Assembly: GCA_937927845.1 (NCBI GenBank) | Contig: CALFXE010000122.1 | Span: 1-60,030 of the forward strand | DNA: 60,030 nt | Reading direction: 5' to 3' | From: an uncultured Paludibacter sp. | GTDB lineage: Bacteria > Bacteroidota > Bacteroidia > Bacteroidales > Paludibacteraceae | Part shown: piece by piece, positions 1 to 9,446 of the stretch | How the letters are laid out: every line of letters begins with the position of its first letter | How positions within the stretch are numbered: the stretch's first letter is position 1 | The notes under the pieces: generated by a model | What the model saw: the letters and a program-made list of their open reading frames with translations, nothing else | What the model was told of the DNA's origin: nothing | The model's database searches: none | Position numbers and translations under genes: made by a program

Positions 1-127
1 GAATAAGTTTCGGATCTTTTAGGAAATACTGAAGCAGCAGGTATTCTCCCCAGACGCGTTGATTGATGGAAGCCAGTCCGCCAAGTTTCGCCACGGGAAT
101 GAACCGGGGAGGCGAAAGTCTTGATCA

Positions 128-430
128 TTGCTTCGACAGGTAATCTACGAGCTCCTTGTCCGCGTCAAGGCCGATGAGGGGAGCCTCCTGTGCCGCGTGT
201 TTCACGAGCAGTACACCGTCGACAAGGGCAAAGCCACCACCCGGGAGAAAGGGAAAATCGCTGCTTCGCGCCTCCAGAACCACAATGCCCCCGATGCCAA
301 AAGCAAATACCGCTACTTCACCCCGGAGCAGGTGGAATCTTCCGGGCTGTGCAGGGCGCTCTGGGACATCCCCCAGTACGCTTCCACCTACGAAACAACA
401 AGACCCGTTTCCGGGGAGTATATGGGATAA
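128..430 (+). other. Unrecognised GC-rich reading frame, possible transposase remnant
   Basis: A 100-codon frame lies in a stretch clearly richer in G and C than the genes that follow. Its middle part (around residues 60-78, GKIAASRLQNHNAPDA) resembles the 'R-x-QNPNDPDA' region of IS1182-type transposases, but the rest does not follow that family and no DDE residues can be assigned. It runs directly into the TolC remnant at 426 in another frame, so it is probably a broken fragment rather than a working gene. Bases 1-127 hold nothing I can name. Confidence 0.2.
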
Positions 431-572
431 TTATGAGGTAGGGATGGACATCCTTTTGGATGTGCTCGATGCACAAACGCAATGGCAGGAAGCTTATAGC
501 AATATGATCGATGCCCGGGTATAATATAAAATCAGTGAAGTGGAGTACCTGAGATTAACGGGGAGATTATAG
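426..572 (+). pseudogene. 3' remnant of a TolC-type outer-membrane efflux protein gene
   Basis: Reading from 426 gives DNYEVGMDILLDVLDAQTQW and then QEAYSNMIDARV, the typical C-terminal helix of outer-membrane efflux (TolC/OprM) proteins, where 'LLDVLDAQ.. A..ny..A..dy' is the conserved tail. The frame meets a stop at 522-524 and then continues as YKISEVEYLRLTGRL to a second stop at 570-572. So this is a short tail with an internal nonsense codon; the roughly 400 upstream codons expected for the family are not present. It slightly overlaps the 3' end of the AraC gene on the other strand. It is a decayed gene end left by an earlier rearrangement. Confidence 0.7.
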
Positions 573-1427
573 CTGCATCCTCTTTTTATATTTACCCGGA
601 CTTTCTCCGGTCAGTTTTATAAAAAGCCGGTTGAAATAGGAAATATTCTCGAACCCCAAGCCATAGGCGACATCCTTAATATTCACATTATCAACGAGTA
701 GTCGCAGTTGGGCGTATTCAATCTTCTTTTGGTTGATGTATTTGCCCGGGGTACAGTTCATTTCTTTTTTGAAGAGGCGGATAAAATGATCTTTGGTCAA
801 GAAACACATATCTGCCAAATGATTTATATCGATCATACTGTCAATATTTTTATGAATGTAGTGGAGAGATGTAAGTATCCGCTTTTCAATATTTTCATTT
901 TTATGAACCGCCTGTGCTAAAAAACGAGATATGATTTGTTTAATTATAGCCTGCGTCTCCATTTCAAAGGCAATGGGACTTTGCTGTTGGAGAATCATAT
1001 TTTGCTCAATATTTGCTGAATTATCGTAAAGATACGGATCGTAATACTTTAAACCCCTATCAGGATTTATTTTTATCAACCGTTCAATCAATTGTATGAC
1101 CAGAGGATCCGATTCAATTTCTACCGGAAAATCAAGCAAATCAAATATATTCAGGTTTCTTCCCGGATGCTCGTATATATGAATATAATAAAGTTCCAAA
1201 ATACCATTGCTTTCATAAGCATGCTTTGTATATGAAGGAGTCATATATAGATGATCTTTTTTCAGTTCGAAGACTCCATCTTCCCTGATGATCTTTGCTG
1301 TTCCGTTTTTCACATAATGTATCCGTGTAAAGGGACTGTGGACATTCTTCCAGTTCCAGTCAGCATTATGGTAAGCATAGCCTACATTCAATAAAATGAA
1401 ATCTCTTCTTAATTCTTCTTTATTCAT
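567..1427 (-). CDS. AraC-family transcriptional regulator
   Basis: The 286-residue protein has an N-terminal sugar-sensing cupin-like half (HYVKNGTAKII, LYMTPSYTKHAY) and a C-terminal double helix-turn-helix of the AraC/XylS family at about residues 185-286. The second helix-turn-helix carries the family signature (IKDVAYGLGFENISYFNRLF, then SPGKYKKRM). I start it at ATG 1427 (MNKEELRRDF); a longer frame reaching 1517 would begin inside the divergent promoter and reads like non-coding AT-rich sequence. It is divergent from susC1, with a 26-bp operator-like element in the shared 173-bp gap. The same element precedes the fucose operon, so it is the likely regulator of both. Ligand unknown; a sugar released by the system, for example L-fucose, is an inference. 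Confidence 0.9.
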   Translation of the reverse strand: MNKEELRRDFILLNVGYAYHNADWNWKNVHSPFTRIHYVKNGTAKIIREDGVFELKKDHLYMTPSYTKHAYESNGILELYYIHIYEHPGRNLNIFDLLDFPVEIESDPLVIQLIERLIKINPDRGLKYYDPYLYDNSANIEQNMILQQQSPIAFEMETQAIIKQIISRFLAQAVHKNENIEKRILTSLHYIHKNIDSMIDINHLADMCFLTKDHFIRLFKKEMNCTPGKYINQKKIEYAQLRLLVDNVNIKDVAYGLGFENISYFNRLFIKLTGESPGKYKKRMQL

Positions 1428-1464
1428 TTTCAACAATATTGAGGCGATAAATATAGTAATAATA

Positions 1465-1529
1465 TCGATAAAGTGTAACTTTATGTCGATAACATATAAA
1501 AAATACAATGTCAACAATCTCTAATTTTG
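1465..1529 (+). promoter_or_regulatory. Operator-like element plus Bacteroidota promoter before susC1
   Basis: Two direct TCGAT boxes (1465-1469 and 1486-1490) are 21 bp apart start to start, about two helical turns as expected for an AraC dimer. Between them lies AAAGTGTAACTTTATG. After exactly 31 bases comes TAATTTTG at 1522-1529, a perfect match to the Bacteroidota -7 consensus TAnnTTTG. The same arrangement, with the same 31-base gap, recurs at 6387-6451. I infer an activator site for the neighbouring AraC protein. Confidence 0.65.
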
Positions 1530-1600
1530 CACAGTGAGATTTTTAACTGGTTGAAAAATGAGAGTTCCGTGAATGAAAACAAAGAATTAATTGAATTATT

Positions 1601-4600
1601 ATGAAAAATGGGAAATTTATTATGGGAAATTTATTAAAAACGGCAATAATAATGTGTTGGATGTTATGCATTTCTATTGTTGCCACCGCTCAAACATCAA
1701 AAATTGCAGGAACGATTGTCGATTCAAATGAAGAAGCGATTATTGGCGCAAATATCCAGGTGAAAGGAAGCAGCATTGGTACTGTTTCAGATATCAACGG
1801 AAATTTCACTTTGGAAGCACCTCTGGATGGAATGTTGGTAATCTCATATATTGGTTACAAAACTGAAGAGATTGCATTGGGAGAAAGTGTTTATCGTATT
1901 GTTTTAAGTGGAGACACTGAATTTTTAGATGAAGTAGTTGTCGTGGGTTATGGCACGCAGAAAAAAGTTAATTTGACTGGATCTGTATCAAGTGTAAGTT
2001 CAGACCTCTTAGAAAGCCGGCCAATAACCCAGGCATCTCAGGCTCTGTCAGGATTGGCCGCAGGAGTGACTGTTAGTCAATCAAGTAGCAGGCCGGGAAG
2101 TGACGGGGCCTCTATTCGTATTCGTGGTTTAGGCACATTTTCCGGAGCAGGTTCCAGTCCATTGGTTTTGATAGATGGCATGTACGCCTCTTTAGACGAT
2201 GTTGACCCTAATAATATCAAATCAATATCGGTGCTTAAAGATGCGGCGTCGGCTTCTATTTATGGGGCCAGAGCTGCAAATGGTGTAATATTGATAGAAA
2301 CAAAAAGAGGACAGCAGGGGAAAACACAAATCAGTTATGACAATTATTTTGGCTGGCAGAAAGTAACAGAGCTGCCGGATTTTGTTGATTCCTGGGAATA
2401 TGCGATGTTACGGAATGAGGCAAATAGAAACCAAGGGCAAGGCATAACCTATACAGATGCTGAAATCGAAAAGTTTCGTGATGGCTCCGACCCTGATAAT
2501 TATCCGAATGTACCTCATCTGAAAAATCTACTGAACTCTAACAGCGGATTCCAGACAAATCATAATTTAAGTCTTATGGGGGGTGGTGAAAGGACCAGGT
2601 ACCTATTCTCCTTGGGCTATTTGCATCAGGATGGCGTAGTAGAAAAGAACTATTTTGACAGGTATAATTTCCAGTTAAACCTGGACCACCAGTTGTACTC
2701 CAACCTTCACTTTAAAGCAAGCATTAGCGGGTATTCTTCAAACAGGCATGAACCCCGCCATGGCGACGGGGATATGACCAATATGATCAATTTCGCAGTG
2801 CGGCAAGGGCCCCAGTTTGCGGGTAAAAAATCAGACGGCACTTATGGATACCAGGATAATTATTCTCCTGAAGCCTGGCTGGATAGTGAATCATTCATGA
2901 AATACCGTAAAAATCAGTTTCTCGGAAATGCGGAGCTGGAATGGGAAATCATTCCCGGATTATCTTTGAGCGGTAATGCCGGTTATAGGCATTATAACCG
3001 TTCTCAAAAAGATTTTGTCGCAGAAGTGAGATTTGATGCGAATAAAGTGTATGGTCCAAACAGGCTTAATATTGACAATGAATTTATTAATATGCTACAA
3101 ATCCAGGCATTAGCGCGTTACGACAAGAAAATTGAAGAACATTCCATTGGAGGAGTAGTAGGTTTTTCCCAGGAAGAATACAGACAGGAATGGTATGTAG
3201 GCTATCGGCAAAATTTCCCCAATAATTCGCTGCATGAACTTGACGCGGGAAGTAAGAACGGCATGAGTAATAGTGGTTCCGCACAAGAATATGCATTGCG
3301 TTCATTTTTTGGAAGAGTTAATTATTCATTCAAAGATCGTTATTTAGTGGAGGTAAATGCCCGTTATGACGGAACTTCACGTTTTCCAAAAAATAACCGG
3401 TGGGGGTTGTTCCCTTCCGCATCACTTGGCTGGCGTATTTCGGAAGAGGATTTTATCAAAGATAATATTCATTGGGTAGACAATTTAAAATTACGCCTAT
3501 CCTGGGGACAATTAGGGAATCAGAATATAGGTTATTATCCCTACCAAAGTGTTTTAAGTAATCAAAATTATGCATTTGGAGGAACCGTGGCTTCCGGTTT
3601 AGCCACAACCAAATATGTGAACAAGGACATTTCCTGGGAAACAACAACTGTAACCGACATAGGGGTAGATTTTTCAATTTTAAATGGTTTATGGGATGTC
3701 ACATTAGATTATTTTGAGAAGAAGACTTCGGATATCCTTTACAGTACTACAGCCTCAGCCGTACTTGGATTGTCTCCGTCTGAAAGTAATAGCGCAGATG
3801 TCAGTAACAAAGGATTTGAGATTCTCTTATCTTATAAGCCACGCATTGGCAATGTGAATTTGGGAATATCTCCTAATTTCTCTTATGTAAAGAACCGCGT
3901 GGAAAAATTAGGTGGCGGTATTACAGCCGATTATGGGAAGAACTTATATGTGGGACATCCGATAAACTCAATTTACGGATATGTGGCTGATGGATTATTT
4001 GTTGACAATGACGACATAAAGAATTATTCAACGCAGCCTTACTCTGCCCAGCCCGGGTTTGTACGCTATAAAGACCTGGATGGCGATGATGTTACAGATC
4101 CTGCAAACGACCGTAAAGTATTGGGTAGTACTACCCCTAAATTCGCCTATGGGTTAACGCTGACGGCTGATTATAAGAATTTTGATTTTATGATCCTTTT
4201 GCAGGGATTGGGAGGTCATAAGCAAAGGTTGGGTTCTTATCAGGGATACGCTTTATATAACAGTGGACAAATACAACGCTGGCAAGCGGATAACAGATGG
4301 ACAGAAGAAAATCCGGATAGGAATGCCATTTATCCCAAACTCACATCACTGAATGATAATGCGGGGACGATCATGACTTCCACTTATTGGCTCAGGGACG
4401 CTTCCTTTTTACGGGCAAAAAATATACAACTTGGTTATTCAATCCACCAAAGCGTACTCGAAGATTTTAAAATCACTCAACTACGGCTATTTTTTAGCGG
4501 CCAGAACTTATTCTGCATAAATTCCTCTTATCCCGGATGGGATCCTGAAATAAGTTCAGGAAATTTTTATCCTATTACGGCAACCTATACATTTGGATTG

Positions 4601-4615
4601 AGTCTTAAATTCTAA
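1601..4615 (+). CDS. SusC/RagA-type TonB-dependent outer-membrane transporter (first pair)
   Basis: A 1004-residue SusC-like importer that would take oligosaccharides across the outer membrane with its SusD partner. A signal peptide (about 1-31) ends in ATAQ. A CarboxypepD_reg-like domain (about 34-110) leads to the SusC signature FLDEVVVVGYGTQKK, then a plug domain (about 125-235, with SIRIRGLGTF and SIYGARAANGVILIETKRG) and a beta-barrel ending in an aromatic residue (LSLKF) as needed for barrel insertion. The start is uncertain: ATG 1601 and ATG 1622 are in frame, and a tandem 14-bp duplication (1608-1621/1622-1635) covers this spot, so MGNLLK at 1622 may be the original start. susD follows after 18 bases. 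Confidence 0.95.
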   Translation: MKNGKFIMGNLLKTAIIMCWMLCISIVATAQTSKIAGTIVDSNEEAIIGANIQVKGSSIGTVSDINGNFTLEAPLDGMLVISYIGYKTEEIALGESVYRIVLSGDTEFLDEVVVVGYGTQKKVNLTGSVSSVSSDLLESRPITQASQALSGLAAGVTVSQSSSRPGSDGASIRIRGLGTFSGAGSSPLVLIDGMYASLDDVDPNNIKSISVLKDAASASIYGARAANGVILIETKRGQQGKTQISYDNYFGWQKVTELPDFVDSWEYAMLRNEANRNQGQGITYTDAEIEKFRDGSDPDNYPNVPHLKNLLNSNSGFQTNHNLSLMGGGERTRYLFSLGYLHQDGVVEKNYFDRYNFQLNLDHQLYSNLHFKASISGYSSNRHEPRHGDGDMTNMINFAVRQGPQFAGKKSDGTYGYQDNYSPEAWLDSESFMKYRKNQFLGNAELEWEIIPGLSLSGNAGYRHYNRSQKDFVAEVRFDANKVYGPNRLNIDNEFINMLQIQALARYDKKIEEHSIGGVVGFSQEEYRQEWYVGYRQNFPNNSLHELDAGSKNGMSNSGSAQEYALRSFFGRVNYSFKDRYLVEVNARYDGTSRFPKNNRWGLFPSASLGWRISEEDFIKDNIHWVDNLKLRLSWGQLGNQNIGYYPYQSVLSNQNYAFGGTVASGLATTKYVNKDISWETTTVTDIGVDFSILNGLWDVTLDYFEKKTSDILYSTTASAVLGLSPSESNSADVSNKGFEILLSYKPRIGNVNLGISPNFSYVKNRVEKLGGGITADYGKNLYVGHPINSIYGYVADGLFVDNDDIKNYSTQPYSAQPGFVRYKDLDGDDVTDPANDRKVLGSTTPKFAYGLTLTADYKNFDFMILLQGLGGHKQRLGSYQGYALYNSGQIQRWQADNRWTEENPDRNAIYPKLTSLNDNAGTIMTSTYWLRDASFLRAKNIQLGYSIHQSVLEDFKITQLRLFFSGQNLFCINSSYPGWDPEISSGNFYPITATYTFGLSLKF

Positions 4616-4633
4616 CTATTAAAAAGAAAAATT

Positions 4634-6259
4634 ATGAAGAACGTTATAAAAAAATCAATCATATATGTAATATCTGCATTTGCTTTTGCAGTTACATTGC
4701 AGTCCTGTTCGGATTTTTTCGATAAAAATCCTTTAAGTGAACCATCCGATGGTACTTTCTGGAAAAATGAAAATGATGCATATTTGGCTTTAGTGGGCTG
4801 TTATAATGTCGGGGGCGACTGGAGAGGGCAATGCTTCTGGAGTCCTGATGGTGTTATTTATCTCGATCTGATGGCAGGAAACGGTTCTGAAAAAGAGTCC
4901 CGGCCTGATGGTGTCACTAACGGAGAATTAAATTCCAGTAACTGGGTTACAGCCGCCTATTATTCCCAATCCTATGAGAAAATAGCACGGTGCAACAACT
5001 TCTTGGCACATATCGAAGAGGTTGAAATGGATGCCAGCAAAAAAGCGGAATTTACAGGTGAAATACGGACCCTCAGGGCATACGCTTATATGAATTTGGC
5101 ATTGCATTTCGGAGGTGTGCCTCTGAGTACCAAGAATCTTACATTGGAAGAAGCAAATACGATTAGCCGCACCCCCCAGGATGAAGTCTGGGAATTTGCC
5201 GCTACTGAATTGAAAGCCGTAGCCGATGACCTTCCGTGGGAAAGAAGCAACAGTGAAAATGGGCGAATTACCGCAGGTGCCGCATTGGCTACCCTCGGAA
5301 GGATTCAAATGATCCAGAAAAAATGGGCGGAAGCGGCAGGAACATACAAATCCATCATTGATTCAGAAGCCCATATCATAGAGCAGGTTCCTTTTGTAGA
5401 ACTATTTTATTCCACCAATCAATTTAGTAAGGAATTTATATTTGCGACACAATATGCCGAAGACACGTATCCTCACGTATTCACAGTATATGTTTTCCCT
5501 GAAAAGTGGGGAGGTTGGCATCAGTATTCCCCTTACAATGAATTTGTGAAGGATTTTCTGTGCATAGATGGGCTCCCAATAGATAAGTCTCCTCTATATG
5601 ACAAAGATCTCCCATACGAGAACAGGGATCCCCGACTTCTACAAACAGTTATGGTAGATGGGTATACAACATTCAGGGGTGACACGTATATCTCTTATCC
5701 CGGTTCCGGGGCCCCGGATGATGTATCTAAATATATACAATGGAGTGGCTATTCAATTCGAAAATTCATGGATCCTAATATGAATGCGAATCTATATAAT
5801 TCCGGGAATAATTTTAGTTTGATCCGATATGCCGAAGTGCTGTTGAGCTATTTAGAATGCAAGCTGGAGGCCGGTGATGGTATTGACCAGGGATTATTGG
5901 ATTTAACGATTAATCCGATTCGCAGGCGCGCCGGTATGCCGGTTGTAACGGAAACCAACCCGGAAGAGCTCAGAAAGATTGTACGAAGGGAACGCCGCGT
6001 CGAACTCGCTTTTGAAGGGTTGCGGTATTATGACGTACTAAGATGGGGAATTATAGCCGATGAACTGGAAAACAGGCAATTTACCGGAATGAAAGTGGCG
6101 ACAAGCCCGGAAACGAACACTACGGAATATGATGTCGATCCAGAGGGGTACATAATCTATAAAAAAACCAATTTCAAGCGTGGTGTAAATGAATTATGGC
6201 CAATCCCGTTATCTGAACGCGAAATAAATCCCAATCTTACACAAAACACGGGCTATTAG
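4634..6259 (+). CDS. SusD/RagB-type surface glycan-binding lipoprotein (first pair)
   Basis: 541 residues. The lipoprotein signal peptide ends in the lipobox LQSC, with Cys about residue 25, so the protein should be lipid-anchored on the outer surface over the SusC barrel. The family's start (DFFDKNPLSEPSDGTFWKN), its TPR-like helices (TLRAYAYMNLALHFGGVPL) and the C-terminal signature (RRERRVELAFEG then RYYDVLRWG) are all present, as is the usual ending in which the imported-sugar protein gives 'LWPIP..E...NPNLTQN.GY'. It is co-transcribed with susC1. Which glycan it binds cannot be read from the sequence; the fucosidase downstream points to a fucosylated one. Confidence 0.95.
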   Translation: MKNVIKKSIIYVISAFAFAVTLQSCSDFFDKNPLSEPSDGTFWKNENDAYLALVGCYNVGGDWRGQCFWSPDGVIYLDLMAGNGSEKESRPDGVTNGELNSSNWVTAAYYSQSYEKIARCNNFLAHIEEVEMDASKKAEFTGEIRTLRAYAYMNLALHFGGVPLSTKNLTLEEANTISRTPQDEVWEFAATELKAVADDLPWERSNSENGRITAGAALATLGRIQMIQKKWAEAAGTYKSIIDSEAHIIEQVPFVELFYSTNQFSKEFIFATQYAEDTYPHVFTVYVFPEKWGGWHQYSPYNEFVKDFLCIDGLPIDKSPLYDKDLPYENRDPRLLQTVMVDGYTTFRGDTYISYPGSGAPDDVSKYIQWSGYSIRKFMDPNMNANLYNSGNNFSLIRYAEVLLSYLECKLEAGDGIDQGLLDLTINPIRRRAGMPVVTETNPEELRKIVRRERRVELAFEGLRYYDVLRWGIIADELENRQFTGMKVATSPETNTTEYDVDPEGYIIYKKTNFKRGVNELWPIPLSEREINPNLTQNTGY

Positions 6260-6292
6260 TATAATCCTATATAGATTGTGATCAATAAATCC

Positions 6293-6349
6293 ACAGCAAC
6301 GAACGGTCCGCTGTAAATATGGTTTTACGGCGGACTGTAAAGTTGCTGT
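6293..6349 (+). terminator. Strong nested hairpin after susD1
   Basis: ACAGCAAC (6293-6300) pairs with GTTGCTGT (6342-6349). Inside it GGTCCGCTGTAAA pairs with TTTACGGCGGACT, with a single mismatch. The long stem sits 34 bases after the susD1 stop and before the next promoter, so it most likely ends or attenuates the susCD transcript. No clear T-run follows, so it may instead protect the mRNA 3' end. Confidence 0.6.
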
Positions 6350-6386
6350 TACTTGTATAGACTTTCTTACAGAGCAAACAGCTATA

Positions 6387-6451
6387 TCGATAGAGTGCAA
6401 CTTTATGTCGATGGCGTACAAGAATAGTTTTTACGGGAATGCTTAATTTTG
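6387..6451 (+). promoter_or_regulatory. Second operator-like element and promoter, before the fucose operon
   Basis: TCGAT (6387-6391), then AGAGTGCAACTTTATG, then TCGAT (6408-6412), then exactly 31 bases, then TAATTTTG (6444-6451). This is the same order and spacing as at 1465-1529, with the AACTTTATGTCGAT part identical. Expected transcription start is a few bases after 6451, leaving a short leader before ATG 6482. Confidence 0.65.
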
Positions 6452-6481
6452 TAAACGAAGATTTTATTGACGGAAACAGGC

Positions 6482-7414
6482 ATGGAGTATAGAGAAATAG
6501 GGAAAACAGGCATGAAGGTATCCACGATCAGCTATGGTGCGTCTTCGTTAGGCGGTGTTTTTCATCCATTAACTGAGGAAAAAGGGGTTGAGGCTGTTTA
6601 CACAGCCATAGACAACGGAATTAACTTTATTGACACCTCCCCCTACTATGGATATTTGAAGGCGGAAATGGTACTTGGAAAAGCGTTAAAAAACATAGAA
6701 CGCGACCGTTATTACCTTTCGACTAAAATAGGACGTTACGGTAAAGATGGCGTGAATACTTGGGATTATTCCGCAAAAAGGGCGAAAGAAAGCGTATACG
6801 AAAGTTTAGAGCGTTTACACGTCGATTATGTCGATTTAATCAATGTGCATGATATTGAATTTGCCGATTTGGAACAGATTTGTAATGAAACGCTTCCACT
6901 TTTAGTCGATCTTCGAAACGAAGGGGTGGTGAAACATGTGGGCATAACCAATCTGAATCTGCGTCATTTTAAATATGTGATTGACCATGTACCCCGGGGA
7001 ACGGTTGAGTCTGTTTTATCATTTTGTCATTACACGCTGAATGATGACTCTTTGGCCGATTATTTCAATTATTTCGGGTCAAAAGAGATAGGCATTATCA
7101 ATGCTTCACCCTACTCTATGGGGTTATTGACCCAACGGGGCGTACCCGATTGGCATCCTGCACCCGAGTCGTTAAAACGGCTTGCAAAAAAGGCAATCAG
7201 TTTTTGCGAAAAGAAAGGCACTTCAATTGAACAACTGGCTGTAAGCTTTTCTGTGTCAAATCCCCATATTTCCACTACATTGTTCAGTACAACCAATCCT
7301 GAAAATGTATTGAAAACTATCCGGCATGCCAATACACCTTTGGACATGGAACTGTTGAAAGAAGTCCAAAATATATTCGAACCGGGATTTCGGGATACTT
7401 GGGTTAACAACTGA
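6482..7414 (+). CDS. Aldo/keto reductase, candidate L-fucose (L-galactose-type) dehydrogenase
   Basis: A 310-residue NAD(P)-dependent TIM-barrel oxidoreductase. The four AKR catalytic residues are visible: Asp in NFIDTSPYYG, the Tyr just after it, Lys in YLSTKIGRYG and His in DLINVHDIE. Start is ATG 6482 (MEYREIGKTGMKVSTISYG); a TTG at 6467 would add five residues but lies closer to the promoter and is less likely. It is the first gene of the operon and is followed after 6 bases by the zinc dehydrogenase. In related clusters an AKR of the L-galactose/L-fucose dehydrogenase group oxidises L-fucose to L-fucono-lactone; with a lactonase, mutarotase and fucosidase next door this is the most economical reading, but the substrate is inferred. 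Confidence 0.85.
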   Translation: MEYREIGKTGMKVSTISYGASSLGGVFHPLTEEKGVEAVYTAIDNGINFIDTSPYYGYLKAEMVLGKALKNIERDRYYLSTKIGRYGKDGVNTWDYSAKRAKESVYESLERLHVDYVDLINVHDIEFADLEQICNETLPLLVDLRNEGVVKHVGITNLNLRHFKYVIDHVPRGTVESVLSFCHYTLNDDSLADYFNYFGSKEIGIINASPYSMGLLTQRGVPDWHPAPESLKRLAKKAISFCEKKGTSIEQLAVSFSVSNPHISTTLFSTTNPENVLKTIRHANTPLDMELLKEVQNIFEPGFRDTWVNN

Positions 7415-7420
7415 AAAAAA

Positions 7421-8437
7421 ATGAAAGCAATACAAATAACGGATCAAGGGAAAACGCGGGTTATTGAGATACCGAACCCGGAGCTTACCCCCAGGCACAT
7501 ACTGTTGAAAACAGGATACGTTGGATTTTGCGGTTCCGATCTCAACACTTTCAGAGGATTGAACCCTTTGGTAAAGCTTCCTATCATACCGGGACATGAA
7601 ATAGGTGCCCGGATAGAAGAAGTGGCAGATGACGTTCCTTCTTTCTTCAAACCGGGCGTGAACGCCACGGTCAATCCTTACACCAGTTGCGGACATTGCC
7701 CGGCTTGTGAAAACGGGCGTCCCAATGCGTGTGAATTTAACCAGACATTAGGCGTTCAACGCAATGGAGCCATGGCGGAATATATTCTTGTCCCATGGGA
7801 AAAAGTAATGACAGACCCGGCGATTTCTGTCCGCGATTTTGCATTGGTAGAACCGATGAGCGTAGGCTTCCATGCCGTAAACCGTGCGGAAGTAACCGAT
7901 ACAGACACAGTCATGGTGATTGGTTGCGGCATGATTGGCGTGGGAGCCATCGTCCGTGCGGCCCTCCGGGGAGCAAAAGTCATTGCGGTGGATGTCGATA
8001 ACAAAAAACTGGAACTGGCGAAACGCCTGGGTGCACAATATACTGTTAATTCAGTGGGTGAAAACTTACATGAGCGTGTACAGGAAATAACACGACAACG
8101 GGGTGCGGATGTAATTATAGAAGCAGTAGGCCGTCCCGAGACTTATATTGCCTCCATTTCGGAAGTGGCCTATACCGGCAGGGTGGTTTATATCGGATAT
8201 GCCAAAGAAAAGATACCTTTCGACACACAATACTTTGTCAAAAAGGAAGTGAATATAAAAGGGTCGCGAAATGCCACGCCGGCCGACTTCAAGGCGGTCA
8301 TGGAATATATAAAACAGGGTGATTTTCCGGTTGATGAATTGATTACATCTGTCTATCCCCCTGAAGAGGCACAGGCTGCATTAGAAAAATGGTCCGCTAA
8401 CCCGGGTGAAGTTTTCCGAATATTAATACGTTTTTAA
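7421..8437 (+). CDS. Zinc-dependent medium-chain alcohol/polyol dehydrogenase
   Basis: 338 residues of the MDR family (sorbitol/threonine dehydrogenase type). Catalytic zinc ligands sit in GFCGSDLNTF and PGHEIGARIEE. The four-cysteine structural zinc loop is CGHCPACENGRPNAC. The Rossmann nucleotide-binding turn is VIGCGMIGVGA, followed by an acidic residue (VIAVDVDNKK) that suggests NAD+ preference. It lies between the aldo/keto reductase and the lactonase and would oxidise a hydroxyl of the sugar acid or a later intermediate such as 2-keto-3-deoxy-L-fuconate. That step is inferred: no dehydratase or aldolase of the route is in the window. Confidence 0.88.
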   Translation: MKAIQITDQGKTRVIEIPNPELTPRHILLKTGYVGFCGSDLNTFRGLNPLVKLPIIPGHEIGARIEEVADDVPSFFKPGVNATVNPYTSCGHCPACENGRPNACEFNQTLGVQRNGAMAEYILVPWEKVMTDPAISVRDFALVEPMSVGFHAVNRAEVTDTDTVMVIGCGMIGVGAIVRAALRGAKVIAVDVDNKKLELAKRLGAQYTVNSVGENLHERVQEITRQRGADVIIEAVGRPETYIASISEVAYTGRVVYIGYAKEKIPFDTQYFVKKEVNIKGSRNATPADFKAVMEYIKQGDFPVDELITSVYPPEEAQAALEKWSANPGEVFRILIRF

Positions 8438-8438
8438 A

Positions 8439-9359
8439 ATGTTTCCGATCATCGATGCCCATGCTCATCTCTGGCTGTATCAGGATACGGTTGTGGAAGG
8501 TAAGACAATAAGGACACTCGACAATGGTAAGTCCGAGTTTATGGGAGAAATACGCCAGATGCTTCCCCCTTTTATGATAGAAGGGCGAAATACGGCTGAG
8601 ATTTTACTTTCAAACATGGATTATGCACAAGTATCGGCGGCAGTCATTACACAGGAGTATATCGACGGATTACAGAACGACTACCTCCTGGAAGTTCAGC
8701 AGAAATATCCCGAACGTTTCTTTTGCTGTGGAATGGTGGATGCCCGCAAACCCGGTTTCTACGTGGATGCCGAAAAATTGATCAGCCAAGGCTTTAAGGC
8801 AATAAAAATACCCGCCCAGCGATTGATTACCGCAGACAATAGGGTTTGGCTTACCTCCGATGAAATGATGAGAATGTTTCGTTTGATGGAAAAAAAACAG
8901 GCCATTCTTTCAATTGACTTGGCTGACGGCGCCACACAGGTAGCCGAGATGCAGGAAGTGGTCAAAGAATGCCCGTCCCTTCAAGTAGCGATCGGGCATT
9001 TTGGAATGGTTACCCGCAAAGATTGGCAGGAACAGGTCAAGCTGGCACGCCACAAAAATGTAATGATTGAATCCGGGGGAATCACCTGGCTCTTTCATGA
9101 TGAATTTTACCCTTTCAGGGGTGCCGTTTGGGCAATAAAGGAAGCGATTGAATTAGTGGGGGTTGATAAATTAATGTGGGGTTCTGATTATCCGCGCACA
9201 ATTGTCGCGATTACCTATCGGATGTCTTATGACTTTATTGTCAGATCGAATTTATTGAAGGAAGAAGAAAAAGCCCTGTTTTTAGGCAAAAACGCCGTCC
9301 GGTTTTACGGTTTTAAACGATTGGCGGAACTTCCTTACATTAAAAACATGTCGGAGTAA
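8439..9359 (+). CDS. Amidohydrolase-2 family protein, candidate L-fucono-1,5-lactonase
   Basis: 306-residue metal-dependent TIM-barrel hydrolase (Amidohydro_2). The HxH metal motif is at residues 7-9 (IIDAHAHLW). Further ligand positions are a His in VAIGHFGMV and the terminal Asp in MWGSDYPRT. Starts one base after the dehydrogenase stop, so it is translationally linked. Members beside L-fucose dehydrogenases open L-fucono-1,5-lactone to L-fuconate, and the gene order here supports that role. Other sugar-lactonase or decarboxylase activities exist in the family and cannot be excluded from sequence alone. Confidence 0.82.
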   Translation: MFPIIDAHAHLWLYQDTVVEGKTIRTLDNGKSEFMGEIRQMLPPFMIEGRNTAEILLSNMDYAQVSAAVITQEYIDGLQNDYLLEVQQKYPERFFCCGMVDARKPGFYVDAEKLISQGFKAIKIPAQRLITADNRVWLTSDEMMRMFRLMEKKQAILSIDLADGATQVAEMQEVVKECPSLQVAIGHFGMVTRKDWQEQVKLARHKNVMIESGGITWLFHDEFYPFRGAVWAIKEAIELVGVDKLMWGSDYPRTIVAITYRMSYDFIVRSNLLKEEEKALFLGKNAVRFYGFKRLAELPYIKNMSE

Positions 9360-9446
9360 TAATTTACACGCATAGGGAAAATTCAACAGGAAATTCATAC
9401 ACCAAAGATGACAGGAGATAATGTGGTAAATTAAGATTACTCAAAT

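Noticed and set aside
1428..1517. N-terminal extension of the AraC regulator
   Set aside because: It covers the operator-like element and reads as low-complexity hydrophobic residues; ATG 1427 matches the family's start.
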